Assembly: GCA_018648945.1 (NCBI GenBank)
Contig: JABGQJ010000380.1
Span: 1 to 7,437 of the forward strand
Direction: 5' to 3'
Length of the DNA: 7,437 nucleotides
From: Victivallales bacterium
Lineage (GTDB): Bacteria; Verrucomicrobiota; Lentisphaeria; Oligosphaerales; Lenti-02
Shown: piece by piece, positions 1 to 5,915 of the stretch
Position numbering within the stretch: the first letter of the stretch is position 1
How the letters are laid out: each line of letters starts with the position of its first letter
Notes under the pieces: model-generated
The model's database searches: none
Told to the model about the DNA's origin: nothing
Seen by the model: only the letters and a program-made list of their open reading frames with translations
Position numbers and translations under genes: made by a program

Positions 1-183
1 GAAGATATTGCCCCCAGACTCGCCGAGGCCAGCGTGCCGCCGGAGGACTGCGACCAGCTCCGCGAGCTCTTCGGCCACTGCGAGGCCGGGCGGTACGCCG
101 GGGGCGCAAGCGTCACCGCCGAGAAACTCATCACCACGGCCACCGAGCTCGTCCGCCGCCTCGACAGGGGGATCGGTCGATGA
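1..183 (+). CDS. BatD-like protein, C-terminal end (partial)
   Basis: This is the last 60 codons of a gene entering from the left edge, read in frame 1 to a TGA at 181-183. The visible tail is hydrophilic and predicted helical, with no membrane segment. It contains a pattern DCDQLRELFGHCEAGRYAGG followed by a helix ending in ELVRRLDR. This Cys-x-x-x-Arg-Tyr-Ala pattern just before a final helix is what I expect from the cytoplasmic C-terminal tail of BatD ('oxygen tolerance') proteins, where a helical region follows the last membrane segment. The gene overlaps the next one by four bases (ATGA), implying translational coupling. The neighbour looks like BatE, and batD-batE adjacency is the usual order in Bat operons. 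The identification rests mainly on that context, because the BatD beta domains are outside the window. No gene symbol is assigned because only the tail is seen. Confidence 0.6.
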   Translation, partial: EDIAPRLAEASVPPEDCDQLRELFGHCEAGRYAGGASVTAEKLITTATELVRRLDRGIGR

Positions 184-992
184 CCACTCGAATCTTCACC
201 ATCTTGATCCTGTTCTTCGCGGCCAGTGCCGCGCTGGCCAGCGGTCTCACCCAGGCCGAGGCCGAGGAGCTTTTCGAGGACGGCAAGAGCCTCTTTCGCC
301 AAGCCAACAGCGTAGCCGACAATGATCCCCACGCATCCCGGGAGCTCATGCAGAAGGCCCTGCTTCGCTTCGAGCGACTGGTCAACGACGGTGGCATTCG
401 CAATGGTCGCCTCTACTACAATCTCGGCAACATCCACTTCCACTTGGACGACTTGGGGCGCGCCATTCTGAACTACCGGCGAGCCCGCGACTACATGCCG
501 GACGATCTCAAGCTCCATCAGAACCTCCTCTTTGCCCGCTCGCAATGCGAGGACGCGTTCACCGAACCCGAACAACGAAAGATCCTCAAGACCCTGTTTT
601 TCTGGCATTACGACTTCACCATGCGCACGCGTTCCCTGCTCTTTGCCTGCGCCTTCGTGGCCGTCTGGTTTCTCCTCGCGCTGCGCCTTTTCCTCCGCTC
701 GGCCTGGCTCACTCGCCTGGCCATTGCGGCGGGCCTGGTGGCGCTCCCCGTGCTTGGTTCGCTGGTCCAGACCCACCGCACCCGGCAGCGCAGCCAGCCC
801 GGCGTCATCGTCGCTCGCGAGGTCGTCGCCCGGCTCAGCGACAGTGAAAATGCCGCCGCCGCCTTCACCGAACCCCTCCACGCCGGCACGGAATTCGAGG
901 TCACCGAGAATCGTGGCGACTGGTGCGAAGTGCGCCTTGCCGACAACCAGACCTGTTGGCTCCCCGCCAGCGACATCGAACGGGTCCACTGA
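180..992 (+). CDS. batE: BatE-like TPR and SH3-domain membrane protein
   Basis: This 270-residue protein has the architecture of BatE, a member of the BatA-E envelope system first named for aerotolerance in Bacteroides; the exact molecular role of the system is unsettled. Residues 1-20 form a signal peptide (hydrophobic ILILFFAASAALA, likely cleavage after ALA). Helical TPR-type repeats follow, the clearest at about 78-111 with LYYNLGNIHFHLDDLGRAIL. Two membrane segments lie at about 152-172 and 175-195. The C-terminus (about 206-270) is a small beta domain of bacterial SH3 type, with the typical GTEFEVTENRGDWCEVRL pattern and a Trp-Leu-Pro near the end. By this topology the TPRs and the SH3 domain would both face the periplasm. 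The start codon is set by the four-base overlap with the upstream gene's stop. The length matches short BatE proteins. Confidence in the architecture is high; the family name relies on the domain order plus the BatD-like neighbour. Confidence 0.8.
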   Translation: MTTRIFTILILFFAASAALASGLTQAEAEELFEDGKSLFRQANSVADNDPHASRELMQKALLRFERLVNDGGIRNGRLYYNLGNIHFHLDDLGRAILNYRRARDYMPDDLKLHQNLLFARSQCEDAFTEPEQRKILKTLFFWHYDFTMRTRSLLFACAFVAVWFLLALRLFLRSAWLTRLAIAAGLVALPVLGSLVQTHRTRQRSQPGVIVAREVVARLSDSENAAAAFTEPLHAGTEFEVTENRGDWCEVRLADNQTCWLPASDIERVH

Positions 993-1136
993 TGCGCACA
1001 GCCTGGCGGCCGTTGCCCAGGCACTGCGACCAGGGAGACAGGCGTCACCAGGGCTTGACCATTGGCCGGGAGTGGCTACCGTCCAGGATGTAGTACCGAC
1101 TACCCCGGTTGCCCCTCCAGAAAAAGACCTGTCCTC

Positions 1137-1141
1137 GGAGG
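1137..1141 (+). promoter_or_regulatory. Shine-Dalgarno site of the beta-helix gene
   Basis: GGAGG lies eight bases upstream of the ATG at 1150. It decides the start of the beta-helix gene: the reading frame stays open upstream to 532, but that part overlaps batE in another frame, and the residues right after 1150 form a proper signal peptide. Confidence 0.75.
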
Positions 1142-1149
1142 ATTTTGCC

Positions 1150-3855
1150 ATGAGTCAGCGGCGGATTGCCCTCGCTAGCTTGGTCTTCACGCTCGCCGCG
1201 TTCGGCGAGCCCCTGCAGCTGCACGTGGCGACCAATGGCGACAATGCCTGGTCGGGACGGCTCGCGGCCCCCAACGCCACAAGGACGGACGGCCCGTTCG
1301 CCAGCTTGGAGCGGGCGCGGGACGAGATTCGCAGCCTGAAGGTGGCGAACACCGTTCCCGAGGGGGGCGTGGTGGTGGAAATCGCCGGCGGCGTCTACGA
1401 ACCGGACCGGCCTCTGGAGCTGACGGCAGCGGACGGTGGTACGCCAACCGCGCCGGTCGTCTACCGCGCGCGGCCTGGCGAAACCGTCCGCTTGGTGGGC
1501 GGCAAGGTCCTGCGCGGCTGGCAGCCGGTAACCGATCCGGTGATCCGCAAACGTCTTGCCCCTGCGGCTCGCGAGCACATCGTCCAGACCGATCTCGGCA
1601 CGCACGGGATCAAGGACTTCGGTGCCATGGTCTCCGGCACTCGCTGGGGCCAGTCCTCCCCTGGCCTGGAAGTGTTCTTTAAGGACCAGCCCATGACTCT
1701 GGCGCGCTGGCCCAACGAGGGCTTCGTCAAGATCGTGGAAGTCCACGGCGCGACCGAGAAGAACATCCGTGGCACCAAGGGCACGGTCGAGGGCATCTTC
1801 GAGTACGCGGGGGACCGTCCCCGACGCTGGCTCGGGGAGTCTGAGCTGATGGTCCATGGCTATTGGTTCTGGGATTGGGCGGACCAGCGGATGCGGGTCG
1901 CCGCCATCGATCCCGAGAAGCGTCTGATCACGTTGCCCGAGCCCCACCACACCTTCGGCTACCGCAAGGGCATGCACTGGTATGCCTACAACATCCTGGC
2001 CGAACTGGACGAGCCCGGCGAGTGGTATCTGGATCGAGTGGCGGGCATCCTCTACTTCTGGCCGCCCGAAGCGATCACGGACGGCGCGGCGATGGTATCC
2101 GTTCTCCCTAGTCTCGTTGACGCGAACAGCGTCGCCCATCTGACGATCCGCGGGTTGACCTTCGAGGCCACCCGGGGCACCGCTCTCCGCTTCCGGCGAG
2201 CGGACCATGTGCGGCTGGTCGGTTGCACCATCCGCAACGTCGGCAGCTATGCGGTCTCCCTCAACGGCAAGGACAGCGCGGTCGTCGGCTGCGACCTCTT
2301 CAACATGGGCGACGGCGGTATCACCCTGACCGGCGGCGACCGCAGGACCCTGACCCCCGGCAATCTGCTTGCCGAGAACAACCACCTTCACCACTACGGT
2401 CGCTGGAACCCCATCCTCAAGTACGGCATCCACCTGAACGGAGTGGGCAACCGCATGGCCCACAATCTGATCCACGATGCCCCGCACATGGCCGTGGGTT
2501 TCAGCGGCAACGACCACATCATCGAACTCAACGAGATGCACAGTGTCGTGCAACGGGCCAACGACGCGGGCATCATCTATGCCGGCTACAACCCCGCGAT
2601 GCGTGGCCATGTCATCCGCCACAACTACTTCCATCATATCTACGGCTACCTGGCCCGGGGGGCCAATGGGGTCTACCTCGACGACATGTTCTGCTCCGCT
2701 CACATCTACGGCAACATCTTCCAGGAGGTCCACCGGGCCATTCTTCTTGGCGGCGGGCGGGACAATCTGGTTGAGAACAACCTCTTCGTCGATTGCCCGA
2801 CCAGCGTCCACGTGGACGCCCGAATGCTCAACTGGGCGGCCCGCTCTGTGGACACCATGAAGAAGCGTCTCGAGGCAATGCCCTACCGGAAGGAGCCCTG
2901 GCGTAGCCGCTATCCCGAACTGCTCACCTACCTGGACGGCAACTACGCGGAACCCAGAGGCAATGTCATCGTGCGCAACGTCTCGGTGGGCGGCAGATTC
3001 GACGGCATCCGCGCCGCTGCCCGTCCCTTCGTGGAAGTGGGCACGAACCTGGTGGACAAGGACCCGCGCTTTGTGGATGCCGCCAAGGGGGATTTCCGCC
3101 TGCGCAAGGATTCGCCCGCCTGGGCGATGGGCTTCAAACCCATTCCGGTGGCGAAGATCGGCCTCTACAAGTCCCCGGACCGCGCGTCCTGGCCAGTGGC
3201 CCACACCGTGCGGCCCAAGAAATCCTACCGCCCTCCCGAACCGCCGCCGCCCACCGCGCAAGTCCGCCGCAACGCTGCGCGCGTCACCATCGACGGTGCC
3301 CTGGCCCCCAAGGAATGGGCTGGGCTGAACCCCGAGCACGCCATTCTCCTCGCCCAAACCGAGAACGGCAACAAGGTCCGCTACCCCAGCCGTGCCTGGC
3401 TCAGCCACGACGGCAAAGCCCTCCTCGTCGCGGTGGACAGCGCCACAAGCCCGGACGCCCCTGTCCGCATGGGCAACCAATGGGGCGGGAACGATGCCGT
3501 CGAACTCGCCTTCCGCAACGTCGCTGCCGGCCCCGCCGCTCCTATCCTCATCCTCCGGGGCTACCCCTCGGGCCACTTCGCCAGCAGCAACGAGGGCCGC
3601 GCCCCGGCAGCGGCCGTGCAACGCGCCGCCGCCGGCGTGACCTACGCAGCCAAGGTGGTGGACAAGACCCGCTGGAGCGCCGAATGGCGCGTCCCTCTAG
3701 CCTCCCTCGGCCTCGACCCCAAAAAGGCCTTCCGCGTTGCCTTCAACCTCACCGTGCGCAAGACCTCGCCCGCCGAGTGGGTCATGTGGCGGGGGGGGCG
3801 CGTCGCCACCTGGCACGTCGAACGCGCGGGCGGCTGGCTCGAGTTCGTCCCCTAG
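1150..3855 (+). CDS. Secreted right-handed beta-helix protein, GH141-like, with C-terminal CBM9-like domain
   Basis: This 901-residue protein is exported: residues 1-19 (Arg-Arg, then IALASLVFTLAAFG) form a signal peptide. The N-terminal start of the helix (about 24-60) has the VATNGDNAWSG ... GPFASLERARDEIR pattern typical of large pectate-lyase-fold proteins. A beta-rich insert follows, with VFFKDQPMTLARWPNEG near 175. Parallel beta-helix coils run from about 330 to 615, rich in N-x-[IV]-x-x-N turns such as NNLFVDC. Two acidic sites, NDAGIIYAG (Asp472) and GVYLDDMF (Asp511/Asp512), are about 40 residues apart. As I recall, the proposed catalytic aspartates of the GH141 enzyme BT1002 have a similar spacing, so a GH141-like glycoside hydrolase is plausible but unproven. 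A proline-rich linker (about 692-704) leads to residues 706-901, a CBM9/DOMON-like sandwich (VTIDGALAPKEW, GNDAVELAF, TRWSAEWRVPLASLGL). It would act on polysaccharide outside the cytoplasm. The substrate is unknown. Confidence 0.85.
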   Translation: MSQRRIALASLVFTLAAFGEPLQLHVATNGDNAWSGRLAAPNATRTDGPFASLERARDEIRSLKVANTVPEGGVVVEIAGGVYEPDRPLELTAADGGTPTAPVVYRARPGETVRLVGGKVLRGWQPVTDPVIRKRLAPAAREHIVQTDLGTHGIKDFGAMVSGTRWGQSSPGLEVFFKDQPMTLARWPNEGFVKIVEVHGATEKNIRGTKGTVEGIFEYAGDRPRRWLGESELMVHGYWFWDWADQRMRVAAIDPEKRLITLPEPHHTFGYRKGMHWYAYNILAELDEPGEWYLDRVAGILYFWPPEAITDGAAMVSVLPSLVDANSVAHLTIRGLTFEATRGTALRFRRADHVRLVGCTIRNVGSYAVSLNGKDSAVVGCDLFNMGDGGITLTGGDRRTLTPGNLLAENNHLHHYGRWNPILKYGIHLNGVGNRMAHNLIHDAPHMAVGFSGNDHIIELNEMHSVVQRANDAGIIYAGYNPAMRGHVIRHNYFHHIYGYLARGANGVYLDDMFCSAHIYGNIFQEVHRAILLGGGRDNLVENNLFVDCPTSVHVDARMLNWAARSVDTMKKRLEAMPYRKEPWRSRYPELLTYLDGNYAEPRGNVIVRNVSVGGRFDGIRAAARPFVEVGTNLVDKDPRFVDAAKGDFRLRKDSPAWAMGFKPIPVAKIGLYKSPDRASWPVAHTVRPKKSYRPPEPPPPTAQVRRNAARVTIDGALAPKEWAGLNPEHAILLAQTENGNKVRYPSRAWLSHDGKALLVAVDSATSPDAPVRMGNQWGGNDAVELAFRNVAAGPAAPILILRGYPSGHFASSNEGRAPAAAVQRAAAGVTYAAKVVDKTRWSAEWRVPLASLGLDPKKAFRVAFNLTVRKTSPAEWVMWRGGRVATWHVERAGGWLEFVP

Positions 3856-3890
3856 TCTGGATTATTCATGCGCTTCGCAGCGAGAACGCG

Positions 3891-3949
3891 TCGTATGCTG
3901 AGATGCAGTACGATCCGGGTTCGCAGTAGATTTGCATGAGGAACCCAGG
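3891..3949 (+). repeat. Two adjacent hairpins just after the beta-helix gene
   Basis: The first hairpin pairs TCGTA (3891-3895) with TACGA (3909-3913) and TGC (3896-3898) with GCA (3905-3907), with one bulged G and a six-base loop. The second pairs GGGTTC (3917-3922) with GAACCC (3941-3946) around an 18-base loop, extendable by CC/GG past a bulged A. Neither is followed by a T-run, so I do not call them terminators, although they sit where the upstream transcript should end. Confidence 0.45.
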
Positions 3950-3978
3950 CTAGCGTCAAGCTTGATGTGCCACAAAAA

Positions 3979-4006
3979 GGGTCCTTCCGGCGATTGCGTA
4001 CTTCCC
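3979..4006 (+). repeat. Left terminal direct repeat of the composite element
   Basis: This copy begins GGGTCCTTCCGG and ends GTACTTCCC. Aligned with 4258-4284 it matches at 22 of 27 positions with one single-base gap. Both copies are in the same orientation although the interior is inverted. At this length and divergence it is not a simple target-site duplication. Confidence 0.75.
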
Positions 4007-4008
4007 AT

Positions 4009-4023
4009 GGCCCCAGCGGGGCC
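4009..4023. repeat. Left 15-bp flanking hairpin
   Basis: GGCCCC and GGGGCC form a perfect six-pair stem around an AGC loop. It ends exactly where the left 31-bp arm starts. Its partner on the other strand is 4213-4227, which differs at two stem pairs, both replaced by other Watson-Crick pairs. Confidence 0.75.
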
Positions 4024-4054
4024 GAGGACTATAACCCCGGGTGCGAACCCGGGG
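4024..4054 (+). repeat. Left 31-bp inverted arm with GNRA-loop hairpin
   Basis: The arm reads GAGGACTATAA and then a perfect hairpin: CCCCGGGT (4035-4042), loop GCGA (4043-4046), ACCCGGGG (4047-4054). The reverse complement of 4182-4212 is the second copy, identical at 24 of 31 positions. GCGA is a GNRA tetraloop on the + strand. Confidence 0.8.
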
Positions 4055-4086
4055 CTTCCGGTCCAGGAGAGAGAACGAACTCCGGA

Positions 4087-4162
4087 GGAGTGGCAGAGGA
4101 GCGCAATGCCGGACCGGGAATGCGCGCAATTGCGGCATCCCCTGCCGCTCCTCTGGAGCTCC
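4087..4162. repeat. Central long stem of the composite element
   Basis: CAGAGGAGCG (4094-4103) is the perfect inverse complement of CGCTCCTCTG (4146-4155). Further in, ATGCCG (4106-4111) pairs with CGGCAT (4133-4138). Outside, GGAG (4087-4090) can pair with CTCC (4159-4162). The midpoint is within about seven bases of the centre of the outer arms. Confidence 0.7.
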
Positions 4163-4181
4163 CACCCGGGGCAACCCGGTA

Positions 4182-4212
4182 CCCCCGGTTTGCACCGGCG
4201 GCTATAATCCTG
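4182..4212 (-). repeat. Right 31-bp inverted arm with GNRA-loop hairpin
   Basis: On the - strand this reads CAGGATTATAG and then a stem-loop with loop GCAA (4190-4193), another GNRA tetraloop. Seven of the eight stem pairs of the left copy are kept. One pair is flipped from G-C to C-G (compensatory) and one has become a G/G mismatch. Confidence 0.75.
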
Positions 4213-4227
4213 GCCTCCTCTGGAGGC
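4213..4227. repeat. Right 15-bp flanking hairpin
   Basis: GCCTCC and GGAGGC form a perfect six-pair stem around TCT. It abuts the right arm exactly as 4009-4023 abuts the left one. Relative to the left copy, two stem pairs differ and both remain paired. Confidence 0.75.
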
Positions 4228-4249
4228 GGGAGGGGGATCACCCCCGCCC
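4228..4249. repeat. G/C-tract hairpin unique to the right side
   Basis: GGGGG (4232-4236) pairs with CCCCC (4241-4245) around ATCA, and GGG (4228-4230) pairs with CCC (4247-4249) past an A/G mismatch. It lies between the right flanking hairpin and the right direct repeat and has no counterpart on the left. No T-run follows on the + strand. Confidence 0.65.
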
Positions 4250-4257
4250 CAGAAGAT

Positions 4258-4284
4258 GGGACCTTCCGGAAACTGAGTACTCCC
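4258..4284 (+). repeat. Right terminal direct repeat of the composite element
   Basis: This copy begins GGGACCTTCCGG and ends GAGTACTCCC. It is in the same orientation as 3979-4006 and matches it at 22 of 27 aligned positions. Confidence 0.75.
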
Positions 4285-4316
4285 GACGTCCCAGATCGGT
4301 GCTGCCGTGCCTCGAT

Positions 4317-4372
4317 GGTGGAGGACCACCGCATCTCCAGAGCACCCAGCCGATCCCACGCCTGGAGATGCG
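4317..4372. repeat. Hairpin followed by a perfect 11-bp inverted repeat
   Basis: GGTGG (4317-4321) pairs with CCACC (4326-4330) around AGGA. CGCATCTCCAG (4330-4340) then repeats inverted without mismatch as CTGGAGATGCG (4362-4372), with a 21-base spacer. The two share only base 4330. A third possible pairing, GGTGCT (4298-4303) with AGCACC (4341-4346), would reach from outside into that spacer loop. This lies outside the composite element and may be part of a second repeat family. Confidence 0.6.
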
Positions 4373-4583
4373 CTCGTCCCTGAGCGCCGAGCCCCGAACG
4401 GGGACAGGGGACATGTTCATTCGGGTGTACCGCACATTGCTCTCGCGACCCGGCGCTCCAGACCGGGCGTTCCTGGGTCAAGCACAGGGCGCGGAATCCA
4501 ACAGCCACATGGATCGGCACGGGAGGGGAGGAAGACGTGCACCGGGGCCCGGCGCGTTGGGCGGTTGTTGCGTGGTGGGAAGA

Positions 4584-4602
4584 CACAGGCAAGACGCCTG
4601 TG
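4584..4602. repeat. CACAGGC/GCCTGTG hairpin, probable dispersed repeat signature
   Basis: CACAGGC (4584-4590), loop AAGAC and GCCTGTG (4596-4602) form a perfect seven-pair stem. One frame across it reads RQDACAT. From memory, that peptide recurs in spurious ORFs of many Planctomycetota, Verrucomicrobiota and Lentisphaerota genomes because it is a common intergenic repeat. I cannot check that here. Confidence 0.6.
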
Positions 4603-4801
4603 CTACTCTCCTGCACCACCGGGCGGCAGCCGCTTCGCGGAGCCTTCCCGAGGGGCCCGGGGAGACGAGTCGCCCTGGCAGAGGAGGGGCAGCGCCCTGT
4701 TTCGGCTCCTGCCACCACGCATTGACGCTGGCAGTCGTCGCGGCTACCTTTCATGGTGTCGGCCCACACCGGCACGAGAGCCACCCGAACCGCCTCACCA
4801 C

Positions 4802-4806
4802 GGGAG
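4802..4806 (+). promoter_or_regulatory. Shine-Dalgarno site of the tandem beta-sandwich gene
   Basis: GGGAG lies seven bases before the ATG at 4814. It fixes the start of a gene whose frame otherwise stays open through the repeat region to 4307, where the translation has no protein-like character. Confidence 0.65.
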
Positions 4807-4813
4807 TTGCATC

Positions 4814-5899
4814 ATGACCAAATCTCACCTTCTCAGCCTGCTCTGCGCTCTCGTGTCCGTCGCCGCCTGGGCAGCGGAGACAAGCATCCCCATCTGCTGC
4901 AACAAGGACGCGTTCACCCCCCTGACTCCTGCCGTCCTTTCGGGGGCGAAGCTCGAAGTTGCCCGGGCGATGGATCCCGCCACGGCAGGCCCCAAGGTGA
5001 GCGTCGCCTTCAGCAAACCCGGCGAGGAGCGCCGCTTTCTGGCGCTGGAGACAACCCCCCTCAAACCCCTGGCCCAGTATAGGGCCATGGAGCTCACCTT
5101 CTCCGTCAAGGCGGGGGCGGGCATGGCTCTCATGCCTGCGATCATGCTCTACGAGAAGGATGGCGGAGCGTGGTTCCGTTCGGGACACCAAGTGAAGAAC
5201 ACCGCTGGCAAGACCATGCGGTTCTCGCTGGCCGGCATGCGCCAAGCCGCATTCAGCAGCAACGCCGGTGAGGATGTGGCCTGGGGCAAGGTGGACCGGG
5301 TGTGGTTCGGCTTCCTGGCCGACGGCAAGGGCGAGGGCACCTTCGCGATCAACAAGATCGTCCTCACGTCCGAGCCCTACCATCCCACCAAGCCGGTGAG
5401 CATCTTCGATCCGGATGCCGCGCGCTGGTCTGCCTCGGCCGATCCGGCCGTCAAGAAGCAGCTCTCCACCGTCAAGGACGACCAAGGCCGCCCGATGCTG
5501 AAGAACGCCTTCACCTTCCCCGGCGGTGGGCACATGTATCTGACCCCTTCCCAACCGGTGCCCGAGATCGAGCTGGGAGCCTATGCCGGACTCCGCTTCA
5601 CCTACCAGGCGAGAACCCCGAAGGGAATCGAGTCCCTCCTCGTCATGGTGAACGAGGGTGGCGGGCAGTTCATCGCCCGCCCGGCCCCGCCCGCCACCGG
5701 CAAGTGGGAGACGGTCACCATTCCCTTCGCCAACATCAAGCTCGCAAGCTGGAGCAAACCGAAGGACACCAAGCTGGATGTGGACGCCATCAGCAGCGTC
5801 GTGTTCGGTGTTCACGGGATAGCTAGTGGCAAGGGCGGCAGCGGCGAGATCCTGCTGCGCGACATTGAGGTCGTGCCCATCCTCCCCAAGAAGAAATAG
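4814..5899 (+). CDS. Secreted protein with two tandem galactose-binding-like beta-sandwich domains
   Basis: The product has 361 residues. A signal peptide (LLSLLCALVSVAAWA) is probably cleaved near residue 20 or 21. The rest contains two related domains, at about 85-195 and 250-355. Each opens with a Tyr-containing strand (QYRAMELTFSVKAG; AYAGLRFTYQART), has a central strand with MPAIMLYEKDGG or LLVMVNEGGG, then a FSLAGM or IPFANI strand. Each ends with a VDRVWFGF or ISSVVFGV strand, a Gly/Lys-rich loop and a closing INKIVL or LRDIEVV strand. That is the order seen in carbohydrate-binding jelly rolls of the CBM/CIA30 or galactose-binding-like superfamily. No catalytic motif is visible, so glycan binding outside the cytoplasm is the likeliest role, but that is inferred from the fold. 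The start is chosen from the ribosome site and signal peptide. The next gene begins 16 bases after the stop. No named family is recognised with certainty. Confidence 0.75.
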   Translation: MTKSHLLSLLCALVSVAAWAAETSIPICCNKDAFTPLTPAVLSGAKLEVARAMDPATAGPKVSVAFSKPGEERRFLALETTPLKPLAQYRAMELTFSVKAGAGMALMPAIMLYEKDGGAWFRSGHQVKNTAGKTMRFSLAGMRQAAFSSNAGEDVAWGKVDRVWFGFLADGKGEGTFAINKIVLTSEPYHPTKPVSIFDPDAARWSASADPAVKKQLSTVKDDQGRPMLKNAFTFPGGGHMYLTPSQPVPEIELGAYAGLRFTYQARTPKGIESLLVMVNEGGGQFIARPAPPATGKWETVTIPFANIKLASWSKPKDTKLDVDAISSVVFGVHGIASGKGGSGEILLRDIEVVPILPKKK

Positions 5900-5915
5900 G
5901 CACCAGCAGACTGCC

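Larger units (their letters stand above)
3979..4284. repeat. Composite symmetric repeat element with terminal direct repeats
   Basis: This is a 306-bp unit bounded by imperfect direct repeats (3979-4006 and 4258-4284). Inside is an inverted arrangement centred near 4118. Read inward on either strand, a 15-bp hairpin (4009-4023; 4213-4227) directly abuts a 31-bp arm (4024-4054; 4182-4212 on the - strand), and a central stem of at least 10 bp lies between. The arms match at 24 of 31 positions and share GGAYTATARCC followed by a hairpin with a GNRA loop on the arm's own strand. An extra G/C hairpin at 4228-4249 exists only on the right. Stem differences between the halves are partly compensatory, which argues that the structure matters as RNA or single-stranded DNA. 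It could be a non-autonomous mobile element, a BIME-like extragenic repeat or a noncoding RNA pair. It encodes no recognisable protein. Confidence 0.75.
3856..4813. other. 958-bp gene-free region dense in inverted repeats
   Basis: No convincing gene is present between the beta-helix gene and the tandem beta-sandwich gene. Open frames cross it on both strands, but their translations are low-complexity Arg/Pro/Gly-rich sequences, several frames are open at once, and none has a family signature. Instead the stretch holds perfect and imperfect hairpins, a composite symmetric element at 3979-4284, and smaller inverted repeats at 3891-3949, 4330-4372 and 4584-4602. From memory, such hairpin-rich mosaics recur between genes in Planctomycetota, Verrucomicrobiota and Lentisphaerota genomes, where they generate spurious ORF calls. 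I cannot verify the copy number from one window. Confidence 0.75.

Noticed and set aside
1055..1096. TTGACC as a possible -35 box before the beta-helix gene
   Set aside because: No acceptable -10 lies 15-19 bases downstream; TAGTAC at 1091 is about 30 bases away.
1114..1141. CCTCC (1114-1118) able to pair with the GGAGG ribosome site
   Set aside because: Only five pairs across an 18-base loop; this is expected by chance in such GC-rich DNA and gives no conserved aptamer upstream.
532..1149. Upstream extension of the beta-helix frame to an ATG at 532
   Set aside because: It overlaps batE in another frame and is Ser/Pro/Arg-rich; the ribosome site at 1137-1141 and the signal peptide fix the start at 1150.
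1045..3621. An 858-codon open frame on the - strand opposite the beta-helix gene
   Set aside because: It mirrors the GC-rich third-position pattern of the + strand gene, is rich in Val/Gly/Asp/His, has no family signature, and the + strand product has a signal peptide and clear domains.
3869..3913. Hairpins after the beta-helix gene as an intrinsic terminator
   Set aside because: No T-run follows any of them, and the stems contain short or bulged pairings.
4035..4054. Resemblance of the hairpin, on the - strand, to a tRNA T-arm (GGGTTCGCACCC)
   Set aside because: The perfect stem is eight pairs with a four-base loop, and no acceptor, D or anticodon arms can be placed around it.
3856..4813. 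CRISPR array
   Set aside because: There are no regularly spaced near-identical repeats; the repeats are inverted or two-copy only.
3862..4817. Overlapping open frames of 138 to 258 codons on both strands across the repeat region
   Set aside because: Several frames are open simultaneously, the translations are low-complexity, and repeated peptides such as GSTQSPEGP and GSTQFPEGP simply reflect the terminal direct repeats.
4814..4850. Possible lipoprotein signal at Cys11 of the 4814 gene product
   Set aside because: The residues before the cysteine are Ser-Leu-Leu, not a lipobox, and the hydrophobic core continues past it to an ordinary signal peptidase I site.
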